From Brevundimonas vesicularis (GTDB taxonomy: Bacteria; Pseudomonadota; Alphaproteobacteria; Caulobacterales; Caulobacteraceae), in assembly GCF_027105095.1 (NCBI RefSeq), contig NZ_CP114278.1, positions 1,798,001 through 1,862,000 on the forward strand: a stretch of DNA of 64,000 nt, given 5' to 3'. Below the pieces are notes generated by a model that saw nothing but the letters and a program-made list of their open reading frames with translations, ran no database searches and was not told the origin of the DNA. Each line of letters starts with the position of its first letter. Position 1 is the first letter of the stretch. Shown here piece by piece: positions 28,929 through 37,682 of the stretch. The position numbers and the translations under genes were made by a program.

Positions 28929-29750
28929 TCAGTGCCGAATATCCCTCGCCTCGACAGGGTTCAGTTGCGGCTCAGCTGCACTGATCGCGAGAGCCTGAAG
29001 TTTGGTGCAGGGAAGAAGGCCGCATTCCTGAGCAAAGGTCAGTGGCCCATGGCTGGCAGGGTCTACCAGACCAACCACTGCGTCGTGCAAGGCCTCAAGA
29101 GTCGAGACACTATCCACGAAGGAGGCTAGGTCCGCGCCGACGCCGTACACCGTGTAGTGAGCGAGGCCGTCTCGCTGGGCTCTATGGGCATACCAACGGG
29201 CCTTGAGCCTCGCTACGCGTTCCCCGGCACCGTCCATGTCCTTCGCTCGTGCCAAGCCCTCCGCGATGGTCTCTACGGCAGCTTCGAGCTTCGGCCCCAT
29301 TCTCATCACATAGTGAGCCGTCCAATAGCGGATCAGCGTCTCGCCGCAGTCGGCGCCATCCTGATGTAGCAGCGGTGCGAAGCCGATCTCCAAATCCCCT
29401 GCGGCGAACAGGGCGAGGTCATCGATCAGGATATGCGGACCTAGCGCCTGCAGGGACGCGTGGACTCGCTCGACAGGCCAGCCTGAGAGATCTGCCAAGT
29501 CTTCGGCGGACGTTTTCACTAGCCCTCCATTGTCGGGATTGTCCCGCAGCAGGCGAGTCCAGACCATCAGCAGCAGCGAGAGCGTCGTTAGGGCGTCGTC
29601 ACCCAGGCCGGCACGTCCGGCGTTCTTCATGATTGTAAGCGACGCGAGCATGATTAGCGGATCGAGTTCGGCAGGATCGAGATGCGATCCGGTTCCGATC
29701 ATCAGTTGGAGCTGGGGGCTCATCTCGGAGATGTCGGCAAAGCCTGTCAT
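28929..29750 (-). CDS. Unrecognised protein on the integrated element
   Basis: A 273-residue soluble, mainly helical protein with no family I can name. Features: a hydrophobic helical stretch (LIMLASLTIMKNAG and LTTLSLLLMVWTRLL), a possible winged-helix segment (TSAEDLADLSGWPVERVHASLQALG, about residues 84-108) and a C-terminal CGLLPCTKL. No nuclease or methylase motif is visible. I chose ATG 29750, preceded by GAGGG; GTG 29804 would leave only 14 bases to the divergent regulator. The palindrome at 29769-29783 lies immediately upstream, so the regulator probably controls it. Confidence 0.6.
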   Translation of the reverse strand: MTGFADISEMSPQLQLMIGTGSHLDPAELDPLIMLASLTIMKNAGRAGLGDDALTTLSLLLMVWTRLLRDNPDNGGLVKTSAEDLADLSGWPVERVHASLQALGPHILIDDLALFAAGDLEIGFAPLLHQDGADCGETLIRYWTAHYVMRMGPKLEAAVETIAEGLARAKDMDGAGERVARLKARWYAHRAQRDGLAHYTVYGVGADLASFVDSVSTLEALHDAVVGLVDPASHGPLTFAQECGLLPCTKLQALAISAAEPQLNPVEARDIRH

Positions 29751-29768
29751 TCGGGTCGCCCTCAAAAT

Positions 29769-29783
29769 CACACTGATAGTGTG
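29769..29783. promoter_or_regulatory. Perfect palindrome CACACT-GAT-AGTGTG, candidate operator
   Basis: Six-base arms with a three-base spacer sit in the 68-base divergent space between the unknown gene (start 29750) and the XRE regulator (start 29819). The ACT-N3-AGT core resembles sites bound by small controller-type XRE proteins, so the neighbouring regulator is the likely ligand (inference). Confidence 0.5.
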
Positions 29784-29818
29784 TAGAGAAGGATCCGCGT
29801 CCACCGCAAGTCCATCGG

Positions 29819-30031
29819 GTGGAAGTTGACCCTGATCTTTTGAGTTTTGGCCGGGCGGTGAGGCGTCGTCGTATCGCGCTTGGGCTAAGCCAGGAGGAAC
29901 TGGCTGATAGAGCTGGTCTGCACAGGAACTACATCGGCGGAATCGAGCGCGGGGAGCGAAACGTCGGGATTAAGGCGGTGTTTGCGTTGGCCGCCGGTCT
30001 GAAGTGTTCAGCAGCCGAGTTTTTTGCGTAG
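29819..30031 (+). CDS. Small XRE-family transcriptional regulator
   Basis: A 70-residue protein that is essentially one helix-turn-helix domain: FGRAVRRRRIALGLSQEELADRAGLHRNYIGGIERGERNVGIKAV, with the recognition helix around LHRNYIGGIE. Size and sequence are like controller proteins of restriction-modification systems and regulators on integrative elements, but no methylase or endonuclease is identifiable next to it. The GTG start has GGTGG-like spacing only, so a weak site. It is divergent from the unknown element gene with a palindrome between. Confidence 0.85.
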   Translation: MEVDPDLLSFGRAVRRRRIALGLSQEELADRAGLHRNYIGGIERGERNVGIKAVFALAAGLKCSAAEFFA

Positions 30032-30224
30032 CTGGCTAGCTAGTAAATGTTCGCTCCCTGCCGACGTGGCGCGTCGGACCGGACTATTTCTTGTGACGTC
30101 CGTCCGTTTGTGACTCAAAGCGGCGGTTGGGGACGTCGGCTTTCGGTCAGGGAAATTATGAAAACAGCGGTGGCGTCCTCAGCACTGTTTGCCAAGGTGT
30201 GGCTTGCAGCTATGGACGGGCGGA

Positions 30225-33200
30225 ATGAACTTTTCGGGTTGGAGAGCGAGCTTGGCTCAGACGCAGCATGGCGTTGGACGCATTCGATCGAAGGTCGAAA
30301 TTTGGGTCGGAGTGGGCGTCGTGCTCGTTCTCGCCTTCTTCCTGATTAGCGGCGTCGTCGCCTACCTCAACGTCCAGGGCCTGCGCGCCAATAGTCAGAA
30401 GGTGGTTGGAACCCATACGACACTGGTGGCCATAGACCAGGTCCTGTCGACCGTGCAGGACGCTGAAACGGGACAGCGCGGTTACCTTCTCACGGGCCAA
30501 GACCGTTATCTTGAGCCCTACGAAGACGCCGTGGCCGCAATGGACCGTGACCTTGCGATCCTCACCGAAGTGACCTCGCGCGACCCAGCGCAGCAGGCCA
30601 ACCTCAAAGAGGTCAAGCGCCATGTCGGCGTCAAGATGGAGCAGTTGACCCGGGGAATCGAAGCGCGGCGTACGGGCGGCCTCGCGGCGGCCGTCGCGAT
30701 GATCGAAACCGACCGCGGCAGGACGGCGATGAATGCGATCCGGGAACGCTTGGCCATCATGCGCGCCGACGTCGCGCAGCAGCGGCGACAGTGGCTGTCT
30801 GAGATGGAGGTCGCTTACCGGACCGCCCTGCTGACCGGAATCCTGTCCGCCCTGCTCGGCGCCGCCCTCACCGTCGGGGTGTTCCTGCTCATCCGCAACA
30901 GCACGCGGGAACGCGCCCGGCGGGAGTGGCTTCAGGCCGGACAGGTCGGGCTCGCCGAAGCAATGAGCGGCGACAAGACCATCGAGGCGCTGGCCGACAG
31001 CATCTTGGGCTTCCTGGCTCGATATGTCGACTTTCAAGCCGCAGCGATCTTCAAGGGCGAAGGCGGCGTTTTCCGCCGCGCCGCCACCCTGGGCGTTCCA
31101 TCAGACGCGCCCGTGCCTATGGAGTTCCGACTTAAGGAGGGCCTTCTGGGCCAGGTCGCCGCTGATGGGGCGTCAGTGCTGCTGACGGATGTCCCTCAAG
31201 GCTATCTGACTATTGGATCCGCGCTGGGACGGGATGACCCGCGTCATCTCGTCATCGCCCCTGCGAACGCTGATGGCGTCATCAACGCCGTGATCGAGTT
31301 GGGCTTTATCCATGCCCCGGGACCGCAGGTCCTTCGGCTGCTGGACGAAAGTGCGGCTGCGATAGGCGTCGCCCTCAGGTCGGCGCGCTATCGTCTGGAT
31401 CTTCAGAACGCCCTCGAAGAGACCCAGCGCCAGTCCGAGGAACTACAGGTGCAGAGCGAAGAGCTTCGGGTTTCCAACGAGGAGTTGGAGGAGCAGGGGC
31501 GCGCGCTCAAGGAATCCCAGGTGCGGCTGGAGCAGCAGCAGGTGGAGCTTGAACAGACCAACAGCCAGCTGGAAGAGCAAGCACAGGTTCTGGAGGGACA
31601 GCGCGACGACCTGGAACGGACCGGCGCCGATCTGGCCCTCAAGGCCCGGGAGCTCGAAGCGGCCAGCCAGTACAAGTCCGACTTCCTCGCCAACATGTCC
31701 CACGAACTCCGGACGCCTCTTAACTCCCTGCTGATCCTGTCGAAGCTTCTCGGCGACAACAGCGACGGAAACCTGTCCGAAGAGCAGGTTCGCTACGCCC
31801 GGACCATTCAGTCCTCGGGCGACGATCTGTTGACGTTGATCAACGACATTCTCGACCTCTCCAAGATCGAGGCCGGGCACGTCCAGATCCGTCCCGAAGC
31901 TGTTTCGGTCCAGAGACTGGCCGGCGACTTGCGCCAGCTGTTCGATCCGATTGCAGACCAGCGGGGGCTGAACTTCACGATCGACGTCGCCAAGGGGACG
32001 CCCGATCTGGTTGAGACGGACCGTCAACGTCTGGAACAGATCCTTAAGAACCTGCTTTCGAACGCCTTCAAGTTCACAGAGAAGGGGAGCGTAAAGCTGA
32101 GGATCGCGCCCGGCGACCGGGGCTTGGTTTTTTCGGTGAAAGACACCGGAATCGGTATTTCGCGCGAACAGCAGAACAGCATCTTCGAAGCCTTCCAGCA
32201 GGCCGACGGCACGATCAGCCGCAAGTACGGCGGGACGGGGCTCGGACTTTCGATCTCCAGGGAACTGGCTCGGTTGCTCGGAGGCGCGATCACTCTGGAA
32301 AGCAAGCCCGGCAAAGGCAGCACCTTCACCCTCAGCGCGCCCCTCGCCTACGACGCCGCTCAGGTTGCGTCGCGCGCGCCCTTTGCTCCGCAACCCGCGG
32401 CGTCCTCAGTCACGCAGGCCGCCCCGAAATCGTCGCCCGCTGTCCTGCCCCGCGCGATTGAGGATGATCGGGACGCGCTGGCCGTGAACCGGCGCACGTT
32501 GCTGGTCGTTGAAGACGACGATCGTTTCGCCGCCATCGTCCGGGACCTGTCGCGCGAAATGGCGTTCCAGTGTCTTGTGGCCAGTAATGGCGAGGACGCG
32601 ATCAAGCTGGCCAAACAGTACCGGCCGAGCGCCATCGTCCTTGACGTCGGCCTTCCTGACCAGTCCGGTCTGACGGTCCTGGACACGCTGAAGCGCGACG
32701 ACCAGACCCGCCATATACCGATCCATGTGGTGTCCGCTGGAGACCATGCCACGACCGCGCGCGCGCTTGGCGCGATGGGGTATCTCACCAAGCCGGTCAA
32801 ACGTGAGGCGCTGGCGGATGTCCTTCGGGCCCTGGAGGAGGACCTCACCCGGACCGTTCGACGAGTCCTGATCGTGGAGGATGACGCCGTCCAGCGCGAG
32901 GCCATGAGAGCCCTTCTGTCGAGCGGCGGGGTCGAGACGGTCGGGGTGGGCACGGCGGCGGAATGCCTTCAAACCCTCGAACAGCAGACCTTCGACTGCA
33001 TGGTTGTGGACCTGTCCCTGCCCGACGCCTCCGGCTTCTCGCTGCTGGAGACGCTCAGTCTGGACGGTCAGCAGGCCTATCCGCCGGTGATCGTCTATAC
33101 CGGCCAGGATCTGACGGCGGACCACGAGCAACAACTGCGCCGCTACTCCAGCTCAATCATCATCAAGGGCGCCAAGTCGCCGGAACGCCTGCTGGATGAG

Positions 33201-33674
33201 GTCTCGCTGTTCCTCCACCAGGTGGTCGCCGACATGCCGCCCGAACAGCAGCGCATGATCCAGAAGGCGCGAAATCGAGATGCCGTGCTGGAAGGCCGGC
33301 GCATCCTCGTCGTCGAGGATGATGTCCGAAACATCTATTCCCTCACCAGCGTGCTCGAACCTCGCGGCGCCGTCGTGCAGATCGCGCGCAACGGGCAGGA
33401 AGCGCTCGACGCGCTCGATGCGTCCGCCGCCTCTGCACCCGCCATAGACCTCGTTCTGATGGATGTGATGATGCCGGTCATGGACGGGCTCACCGCGACA
33501 CAGCGCATCCGGAGCGATGGACGCTGGGGCGGCCTGCCGATCCTGATGCTGACCGCCAAAGCCATGCCGGACGACCAGGAACGCTGTCTCGCAGCAGGGG
33601 CCAACGACTACATGGCCAAGCCCCTGGATGTCGATAAGTTGCTCTCTCTGGTCCGCGTGTGGATGCCGCGCTGA
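30225..33674 (+). CDS. CHASE3-GAF hybrid histidine kinase with three receiver domains
   Basis: A membrane sensor of about 1149 residues. Order: TM1 ([23 protein letters not shown]), periplasmic CHASE3 domain ([22 protein letters not shown]), TM2 ([18 protein letters not shown]), GAF (about 235-390), a long Glu/Gln-rich coiled coil (about 395-485), HisKA with His493 ([12 protein letters not shown]), HATPase ([27 protein letters not shown]), then three receivers with phospho-acceptor Asp at about 807, 929 and 1080. The first start could instead be TTG 30252, which has GGAG seven bases upstream. It heads a four-gene unit with CheR, CheB and a REC-kinase. The stimulus is unknown. Confidence 0.9.
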   Translation: MNFSGWRASLAQTQHGVGRIRSKVEIWVGVGVVLVLAFFLISGVVAYLNVQGLRANSQKVVGTHTTLVAIDQVLSTVQDAETGQRGYLLTGQDRYLEPYEDAVAAMDRDLAILTEVTSRDPAQQANLKEVKRHVGVKMEQLTRGIEARRTGGLAAAVAMIETDRGRTAMNAIRERLAIMRADVAQQRRQWLSEMEVAYRTALLTGILSALLGAALTVGVFLLIRNSTRERARREWLQAGQVGLAEAMSGDKTIEALADSILGFLARYVDFQAAAIFKGEGGVFRRAATLGVPSDAPVPMEFRLKEGLLGQVAADGASVLLTDVPQGYLTIGSALGRDDPRHLVIAPANADGVINAVIELGFIHAPGPQVLRLLDESAAAIGVALRSARYRLDLQNALEETQRQSEELQVQSEELRVSNEELEEQGRALKESQVRLEQQQVELEQTNSQLEEQAQVLEGQRDDLERTGADLALKARELEAASQYKSDFLANMSHELRTPLNSLLILSKLLGDNSDGNLSEEQVRYARTIQSSGDDLLTLINDILDLSKIEAGHVQIRPEAVSVQRLAGDLRQLFDPIADQRGLNFTIDVAKGTPDLVETDRQRLEQILKNLLSNAFKFTEKGSVKLRIAPGDRGLVFSVKDTGIGISREQQNSIFEAFQQADGTISRKYGGTGLGLSISRELARLLGGAITLESKPGKGSTFTLSAPLAYDAAQVASRAPFAPQPAASSVTQAAPKSSPAVLPRAIEDDRDALAVNRRTLLVVEDDDRFAAIVRDLSREMAFQCLVASNGEDAIKLAKQYRPSAIVLDVGLPDQSGLTVLDTLKRDDQTRHIPIHVVSAGDHATTARALGAMGYLTKPVKREALADVLRALEEDLTRTVRRVLIVEDDAVQREAMRALLSSGGVETVGVGTAAECLQTLEQQTFDCMVVDLSLPDASGFSLLETLSLDGQQAYPPVIVYTGQDLTADHEQQLRRYSSSIIIKGAKSPERLLDEVSLFLHQVVADMPPEQQRMIQKARNRDAVLEGRRILVVEDDVRNIYSLTSVLEPRGAVVQIARNGQEALDALDASAASAPAIDLVLMDVMMPVMDGLTATQRIRSDGRWGGLPILMLTAKAMPDDQERCLAAGANDYMAKPLDVDKLLSLVRVWMPR

Positions 33675-33677
33675 TCC

Positions 33678-34502
33678 ATGGCCGACGCTCTCGAAGACCT
33701 CGAAATCCAACTGCTGCTGGAGGCGCTGTTCCAGCGCTATCATTTCGACTTCCGTCACTATGCCCGTGCGTCGATCAAGCGGAGGCTAGTGCAGGCCCGC
33801 GACCAGATGGGCTATCCGACGCTGACCGCGCTGCAGGACGCTGTCCTGCACGACCCGACGATGCTGCCTCGGCTGCTGGGCTATCTGACGGTGCAGGTCA
33901 GCGAAATGTTCCGCGACCCGACCTATTTCAAAGCCTTGCGCGAGACGGTGCTTCCCCATTTGCGCACCTATCCGTCGCTCAAGGTTTGGATTGCGGGGTG
34001 CAGCACTGGCGAGGAAGTCTACTCCCTAGCCATCCTGTTCCGGGAGGAAGGGCTGTATGATCGCACCCTCTTCTATGCCACCGACATCAATCCCGATGCG
34101 CTCCGCGCAGCAGAAGCCGGGGTCTACGCCCTCGATCGGCTGCGCAAATTCACCGAGAACCACCAGAAGTCGGGCGGACGTTCGTCCCTGTCCGACTACT
34201 ATACGGCCGACTACGGGCGGGCCGTCTTCGACCGTAGCCTCAGCGCCCGGGTCGTCTTCTCCGATCACAGCCTCGTCACGGACGCGGCGTTCGCCGAGAT
34301 GCAACTGATCTCCTGCCGCAATGTCATGATCTATTTTGATCGCGCCCTGCAGGATCGCGCCATTGGCCTGTTCAAGGACTCCCTACCACGCGGAGGCTTC
34401 CTCGGCCTCGGCTCCAAGGAAAGTTTGAGGTTTTCGGCCCACGCCGGCGAATTTTCTGAGTTCGTCCCCCAGGAAAAGCTCTACCGAAGGCTAGGCGCAT
34501 GA
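33678..34502 (+). CDS. CheR-type protein-glutamate O-methyltransferase
   Basis: SAM-dependent methyltransferase, 274 residues, with the N-terminal helical domain (FDFRHYARASIKRRLVQAR), the SAM motif WIAGCSTGEEVYSLAI, YATDINPDALRAAEAG and the post-motif ISCRNVMIYFD. No methyl-accepting chemoreceptor is encoded nearby, so the substrate may be the hybrid kinase region upstream, as proposed for other non-chemotaxis CheR/CheB pairs (inference). It begins three bases after the kinase stop and overlaps cheB by four bases. Confidence 0.92.
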   Translation: MADALEDLEIQLLLEALFQRYHFDFRHYARASIKRRLVQARDQMGYPTLTALQDAVLHDPTMLPRLLGYLTVQVSEMFRDPTYFKALRETVLPHLRTYPSLKVWIAGCSTGEEVYSLAILFREEGLYDRTLFYATDINPDALRAAEAGVYALDRLRKFTENHQKSGGRSSLSDYYTADYGRAVFDRSLSARVVFSDHSLVTDAAFAEMQLISCRNVMIYFDRALQDRAIGLFKDSLPRGGFLGLGSKESLRFSAHAGEFSEFVPQEKLYRRLGA

Positions 34503-35074
34503 GTGTCCCATCACAACGCGCGGTGGTGATCGGCGCTTCCGCCGGCGCCGTGCAGGCGCTTTTAGCCATCCTTCCCATCCTCCCAGCGGACTATCCCTTG
34601 CCCATTCTGATCGCGGTCCATGTCCCCCCGGATCGAGGCAATGGTCTCGTGCCGCTGCTTCAAGCGAGCTGCGCCCTTGCGGTGCTTGAAGCCGAGGACA
34701 AGGAAAGGGTCCTTCCGGGAACCGTCTATTTTGCGCCCCCCGACTATCACCTTCTGGTCGAGCGAGATGGCGGGCTGGCCTTGTCCTCGGATGAGCCGGT
34801 CAACTATTCTCGCCCATCGATTGACGTTCTCTTCGAAAGCGCCGCCGACGCCTATGGAGCCGGCCTGATCGGCGTCGTGCTGACGGGCGCCAACAATGAC
34901 GGGGCCGCCGGACTGAGAGCCGTTATGGAAAGGGGTGGCGAGGCCTTCGTCGAATGCCCGTCAGAGGCCTATGCGTCAGCGATGCCAGAAGCCGCTCTCG
35001 CGGCCTGCGCGGGCGCAACGGCCATGAGTCTGGCGGACATCGCAAACTATCTGGTGGAACTCGAATCCGCATGA
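34499..35074 (+). CDS. CheB-type methylesterase without receiver domain
   Basis: A stand-alone CheB catalytic domain of 191 residues. The triad is visible: Ser14 in IGASAGAVQ, His41 in AVHVPPDRGNG and an Asp near 133 in VVLTGANNDGAAGL. It lacks the usual N-terminal receiver, so control must come from elsewhere, perhaps the REC domains of neighbouring kinases. Start and stop overlap both neighbours by four bases (ATGA), meaning tight co-translation. Confidence 0.92.
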   Translation: MSVPSQRAVVIGASAGAVQALLAILPILPADYPLPILIAVHVPPDRGNGLVPLLQASCALAVLEAEDKERVLPGTVYFAPPDYHLLVERDGGLALSSDEPVNYSRPSIDVLFESAADAYGAGLIGVVLTGANNDGAAGLRAVMERGGEAFVECPSEAYASAMPEAALAACAGATAMSLADIANYLVELESA

Positions 35075-36210
35075 CGACCCTCGACGCCCCGATAAAGGTT
35101 CTTCTTGTCGATGATCTCGAGGAAAACCTCCTCGCGCTTGAGGCTTTGCTCCAGCGCGAAGGTCTCCACCTGCTCAAGGCGAAGTCCGGAGATCAGGCGC
35201 TTGAGCTGCTCCTTGCCGAAGACGTCGCTCTCGCCCTCCTAGACGTGCAGATGCCTGGCATGGACGGCTTCCAACTGGCCGAATTCATGCGCGGCAACGC
35301 CCGGGTCCGTCATGTCCCCATCATCTTCGTCACGGCGGGCAGCGCAGAACAGCAGCGCCGGTTTCGCGGCTATGAGGCCGGCGCTGTCGATTTTATCCAG
35401 AAGCCGATCGAGCCTGATATCCTGCGAATGAAGACGGAGATCTTCATTGAACTCTATCAGCAGCGTGAGCGGATACGCCTGCAACGAGACGAATTGGACG
35501 TGCATGCGACGGCCTTGAGCGCCGCAGATCAACGCAAGAACGAGTTCCTGGCGGTCTTAGGTCATGAGCTACGCAATCCCATCATGGCCCTGAACGCAGG
35601 GCTGAAGTTGCTCGATCGCGCCGGCGAGCCAGATCAAGCCGCCGTCATCCGGGAGCGGATGGCGACCCAACTGTTCCACCTCTCGCGGCTTGTCGAGGAT
35701 CTGCTTGACGTTTCGAGGATCGATCAGGGCAAGATCGCCCTGCGCCTCGAACGGGTGCTGTTGAAGACCGTGCTGGACTCCGCGATCGATACAAGCCGTC
35801 CCAGGATCGACGCAGGCGGGCATGCCTTCACGTTTGACCTACCGGCGGAAGCCGTATGGGTCACAGCCGACGTCACCCGCCTATCGCAGATCGTCAGCAA
35901 TCTGCTGACCAACGCGGCCAAATACACCCCGTCCGGCGGGACGATCCAGCTCCGGGCGAGCGCTGGGCCCGACTACGTCGAAGTCGCCGTCTCGGACACT
36001 GGCGTCGGTATTTCCAAGGATATGCAAGCTCGGGTCTTTGAGCTGTACACGCAGTTGAAGGGGCCCGACGATCGATCCAGCGAAGGCCTTGGCATCGGTC
36101 TGGCCCTGGTCCGCCAACTGGTCGATCTGCATAAGGGCGACATCCGCGTGGAAAGCGACGGTCCGGGCGCCGGCAGCTGTTTCACCATACGGTTGCCGCG
36201 TTCAGCATAG
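35071..36210 (+). CDS. Response regulator-histidine kinase (REC-HisKA-HATPase)
   Basis: A 379-residue cytoplasmic protein: receiver domain with Asp58 (LALLDVQMPGMDGF, Lys in FIQKPIEPD), a short coiled coil, HisKA with His165 (VLGHELRNPIMALN), and HATPase with SNLLTNAAKYTPSGG, VSDTGVGIS and GLGIGLALVRQL. There is no membrane segment, so input is probably phosphotransfer from the first kinase of the operon. It starts within the cheB stop. No dedicated DNA-binding output regulator follows. Confidence 0.92.
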   Translation: MTTLDAPIKVLLVDDLEENLLALEALLQREGLHLLKAKSGDQALELLLAEDVALALLDVQMPGMDGFQLAEFMRGNARVRHVPIIFVTAGSAEQQRRFRGYEAGAVDFIQKPIEPDILRMKTEIFIELYQQRERIRLQRDELDVHATALSAADQRKNEFLAVLGHELRNPIMALNAGLKLLDRAGEPDQAAVIRERMATQLFHLSRLVEDLLDVSRIDQGKIALRLERVLLKTVLDSAIDTSRPRIDAGGHAFTFDLPAEAVWVTADVTRLSQIVSNLLTNAAKYTPSGGTIQLRASAGPDYVEVAVSDTGVGISKDMQARVFELYTQLKGPDDRSSEGLGIGLALVRQLVDLHKGDIRVESDGPGAGSCFTIRLPRSA

Positions 36211-36338
36211 CATCGACCGTCGGAGTAGGCGCGGCTATTGCCAAACAATGCGGCAGTGAATGTCTGGGACTAGCGCCCAGAAGTTCATTATCTGGAAGCA
36301 GGCGTCACGACAGGCAGGCGACCTCAGAGGAGGGGGCA

Positions 36339-36964
36339 TGCGACAGTCTGACCTGTTCCTACAACCGAAGCCCTCAGGGAACGCCGGCCGTCTAATCGGC
36401 CCCAAGGCGCCGCTTAAGCCCAAGCTCATCTGGTCCATCCGACAACAGTTGAGTGTGGCTAGGAGATTTCGCGACCTCGCCATGTTCAACTGCGCGTTGG
36501 ATTCGAAACTACGCGCCTGCGACCTGGTCCGACTTCGCGTGAGCGATGCGGCGAGAGGCGGTGTTCTCCGTCAGCGGTCGGTCGTCATCCAACAGAAGAC
36601 CGGGAGACCTGTGCCCGTTGAGATCACCGAGCCTGCGCGTGATGCGATCGCTGCTCGCCTGAGTGTGCGGCGCCAGCCTGAAGACGACTGGCCGTTCCCA
36701 AGCCGGAGCCGGTGCGGCCAGCACATCGGCGCCAGGCCGTATGCTGGGCTGATAGACCGATGGCGCCGTTGATTGACCTAGAGCCCTAAGGGTACGGCGC
36801 TCAAAGCCTTAGACGCACTAATGTCTCGCTCATTCACAAGAATGACAGGCAATCTTCGCGCATGCCAGCTCCTGATCGGCCACAGGAGATTGGAGAGCAT
36901 AGTCAGATATCTCGGTATCGAGGTGGATGACGCCTGGGAGATGTCAGAGCAAATCGACTTGTGA
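36339..36964 (+). pseudogene. Degraded tyrosine recombinase
   Basis: The first 144 codons read as the N-terminal part of a short (about 200-residue) tyrosine recombinase: LIWSIRQQLSVARRFRDLAMFNCALDSKLRACDLVRLRV. Two in-frame stops follow at 36770 and 36779, where the HSLRRT-like active-site region should be, and the same frame then resumes with TGNLRACQLLIGHRRLESIVRYLGIEVDDA, containing the expected Tyr, to a TGA at 36962. The gene is therefore dead by nonsense and local decay rather than by a simple frameshift. It lies just past the signalling operon. Confidence 0.75.
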
Positions 36965-37000
36965 CCATCGCCGGGCCCTGAAGCAGGCCCGGCGATGGTC
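36963..37000. terminator. Perfect 15-bp hairpin beside the recombinase remnant
   Basis: GACCATCGCCGGGCC and its exact reverse complement flank an eight-base loop. It overlaps the last stop of the dead recombinase and lies 22 bases beyond the convergent ABM gene stop. No T tract is present on either side, so it may be a terminator or a structural element of the repeat that follows at once. Confidence 0.5.
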
Positions 37001-37027
37001 AGCTTTGGGTGGGAAGCGGATGTTAGT
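37001..37027. repeat. Dispersed GTCCGC/GCGGAC repeat, copy 1
   Basis: AGCTTTGGGTGGGAAGCGGA followed by TGTTAGT shares the core (C/T)GGGTGGxxAGCGGA(C/T)xT with the copies at 39015 and 39313. It begins at the end of the 15-bp hairpin and covers the last codons of the ABM gene. Confidence 0.55.
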
Positions 37028-37421
37028 GGGCAGGCGCCGAGAGGCCGTACCCTCCTGCGGGCGCCGTCTCGGCCACCCTCGACATTCCCGCGATCATCGG
37101 TCGCCCTCTCGAGATCGCATCGCGGACCGCCGGAAGCGTGAGTGACGCGCCGTGCGCTTCCTTGCTTTGCCATGCCTCTGTGATCCAAATCACCTCCGGC
37201 TCTAGCGGGTCCAAAGCAACGATGTAGCTCAAACAGCCCGGCAGTCCGCTTACACCCTCGATGAGGACTCTGACCAGCTCGTCGCGATGACCTGGCTGCG
37301 CTGTCATTTTGCCGATCAAGCCGTACATCGATGAACTTTCCATGTCCGCAGCAGACGCGCGAAGCGGTGAAGTGACGGCCAAGCCGACGCCAGCAACGAC
37401 GATTCTGCGGCTGATTTCCAT
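37023..37421 (-). CDS. Exported antibiotic-biosynthesis-monooxygenase (ABM) domain protein
   Basis: A 132-residue protein: a signal segment (MEISRRIVVAGVGLAVTSPLRASAA) followed by one ABM ferredoxin-like domain, MYGLIGKMTAQPGHRDELVRVLIEG, GCLSYIVALDPLEPEVIWITEAWQSKEAHGASL and PAVRDAI. ABM proteins include quinol monooxygenases and haem-degrading enzymes; the ligand here is unknown. Export of an ABM domain is less usual. A repeat copy overlaps its 3' end. Confidence 0.78.
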   Translation of the reverse strand: MEISRRIVVAGVGLAVTSPLRASAADMESSSMYGLIGKMTAQPGHRDELVRVLIEGVSGLPGCLSYIVALDPLEPEVIWITEAWQSKEAHGASLTLPAVRDAISRGRPMIAGMSRVAETAPAGGYGLSAPAH

Positions 37422-37462
37422 CGCAATACGTTAGCTGGCCGATAGATCGAGACAAGCGGATA

Positions 37463-37490
37463 GTTCCGCAACGGGTCGATTTCGGTTCTG
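37463..37490. repeat. Degenerate repeat copy 2
   Basis: GTTCCGCAACGGGTCGATTTCGGTTCTG shares the (G)TCCGCAACGGGT core with the copy at 39944. It lies in the 261-base space (37422-37682) between the ABM and antiporter genes, which otherwise holds the antiporter leader and no visible gene. Confidence 0.4.
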
Positions 37491-37682
37491 GGCTTTGGCG
37501 CCGAACGCGGATGTTGGCCGTTAGGCCGGAAAGCAGTCGCCCTTGACGCCAAATCGGGGTGATTAGTGGACGTTCCTCATCGAAACAACGGGGCGTGGAA
37601 CCATAGCCTCTAGAAACGACCGGTAACCGGACGGGCGTTGCAGCATTAAGGGAACGACGCCTTGTCGATCCTCCGGAGAGCC

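Noticed and set aside
29819..30031. Controller protein of a restriction-modification system
   Set aside because: Size and HTH fit, but no methylase or endonuclease motif is visible nearby, so only a generic regulator is called.
36260..36338. Start of the recombinase remnant at 36260
   Set aside because: The first 26 codons lack family similarity; ATG 36339 gives the usual MRQSDLFLQP-like start.
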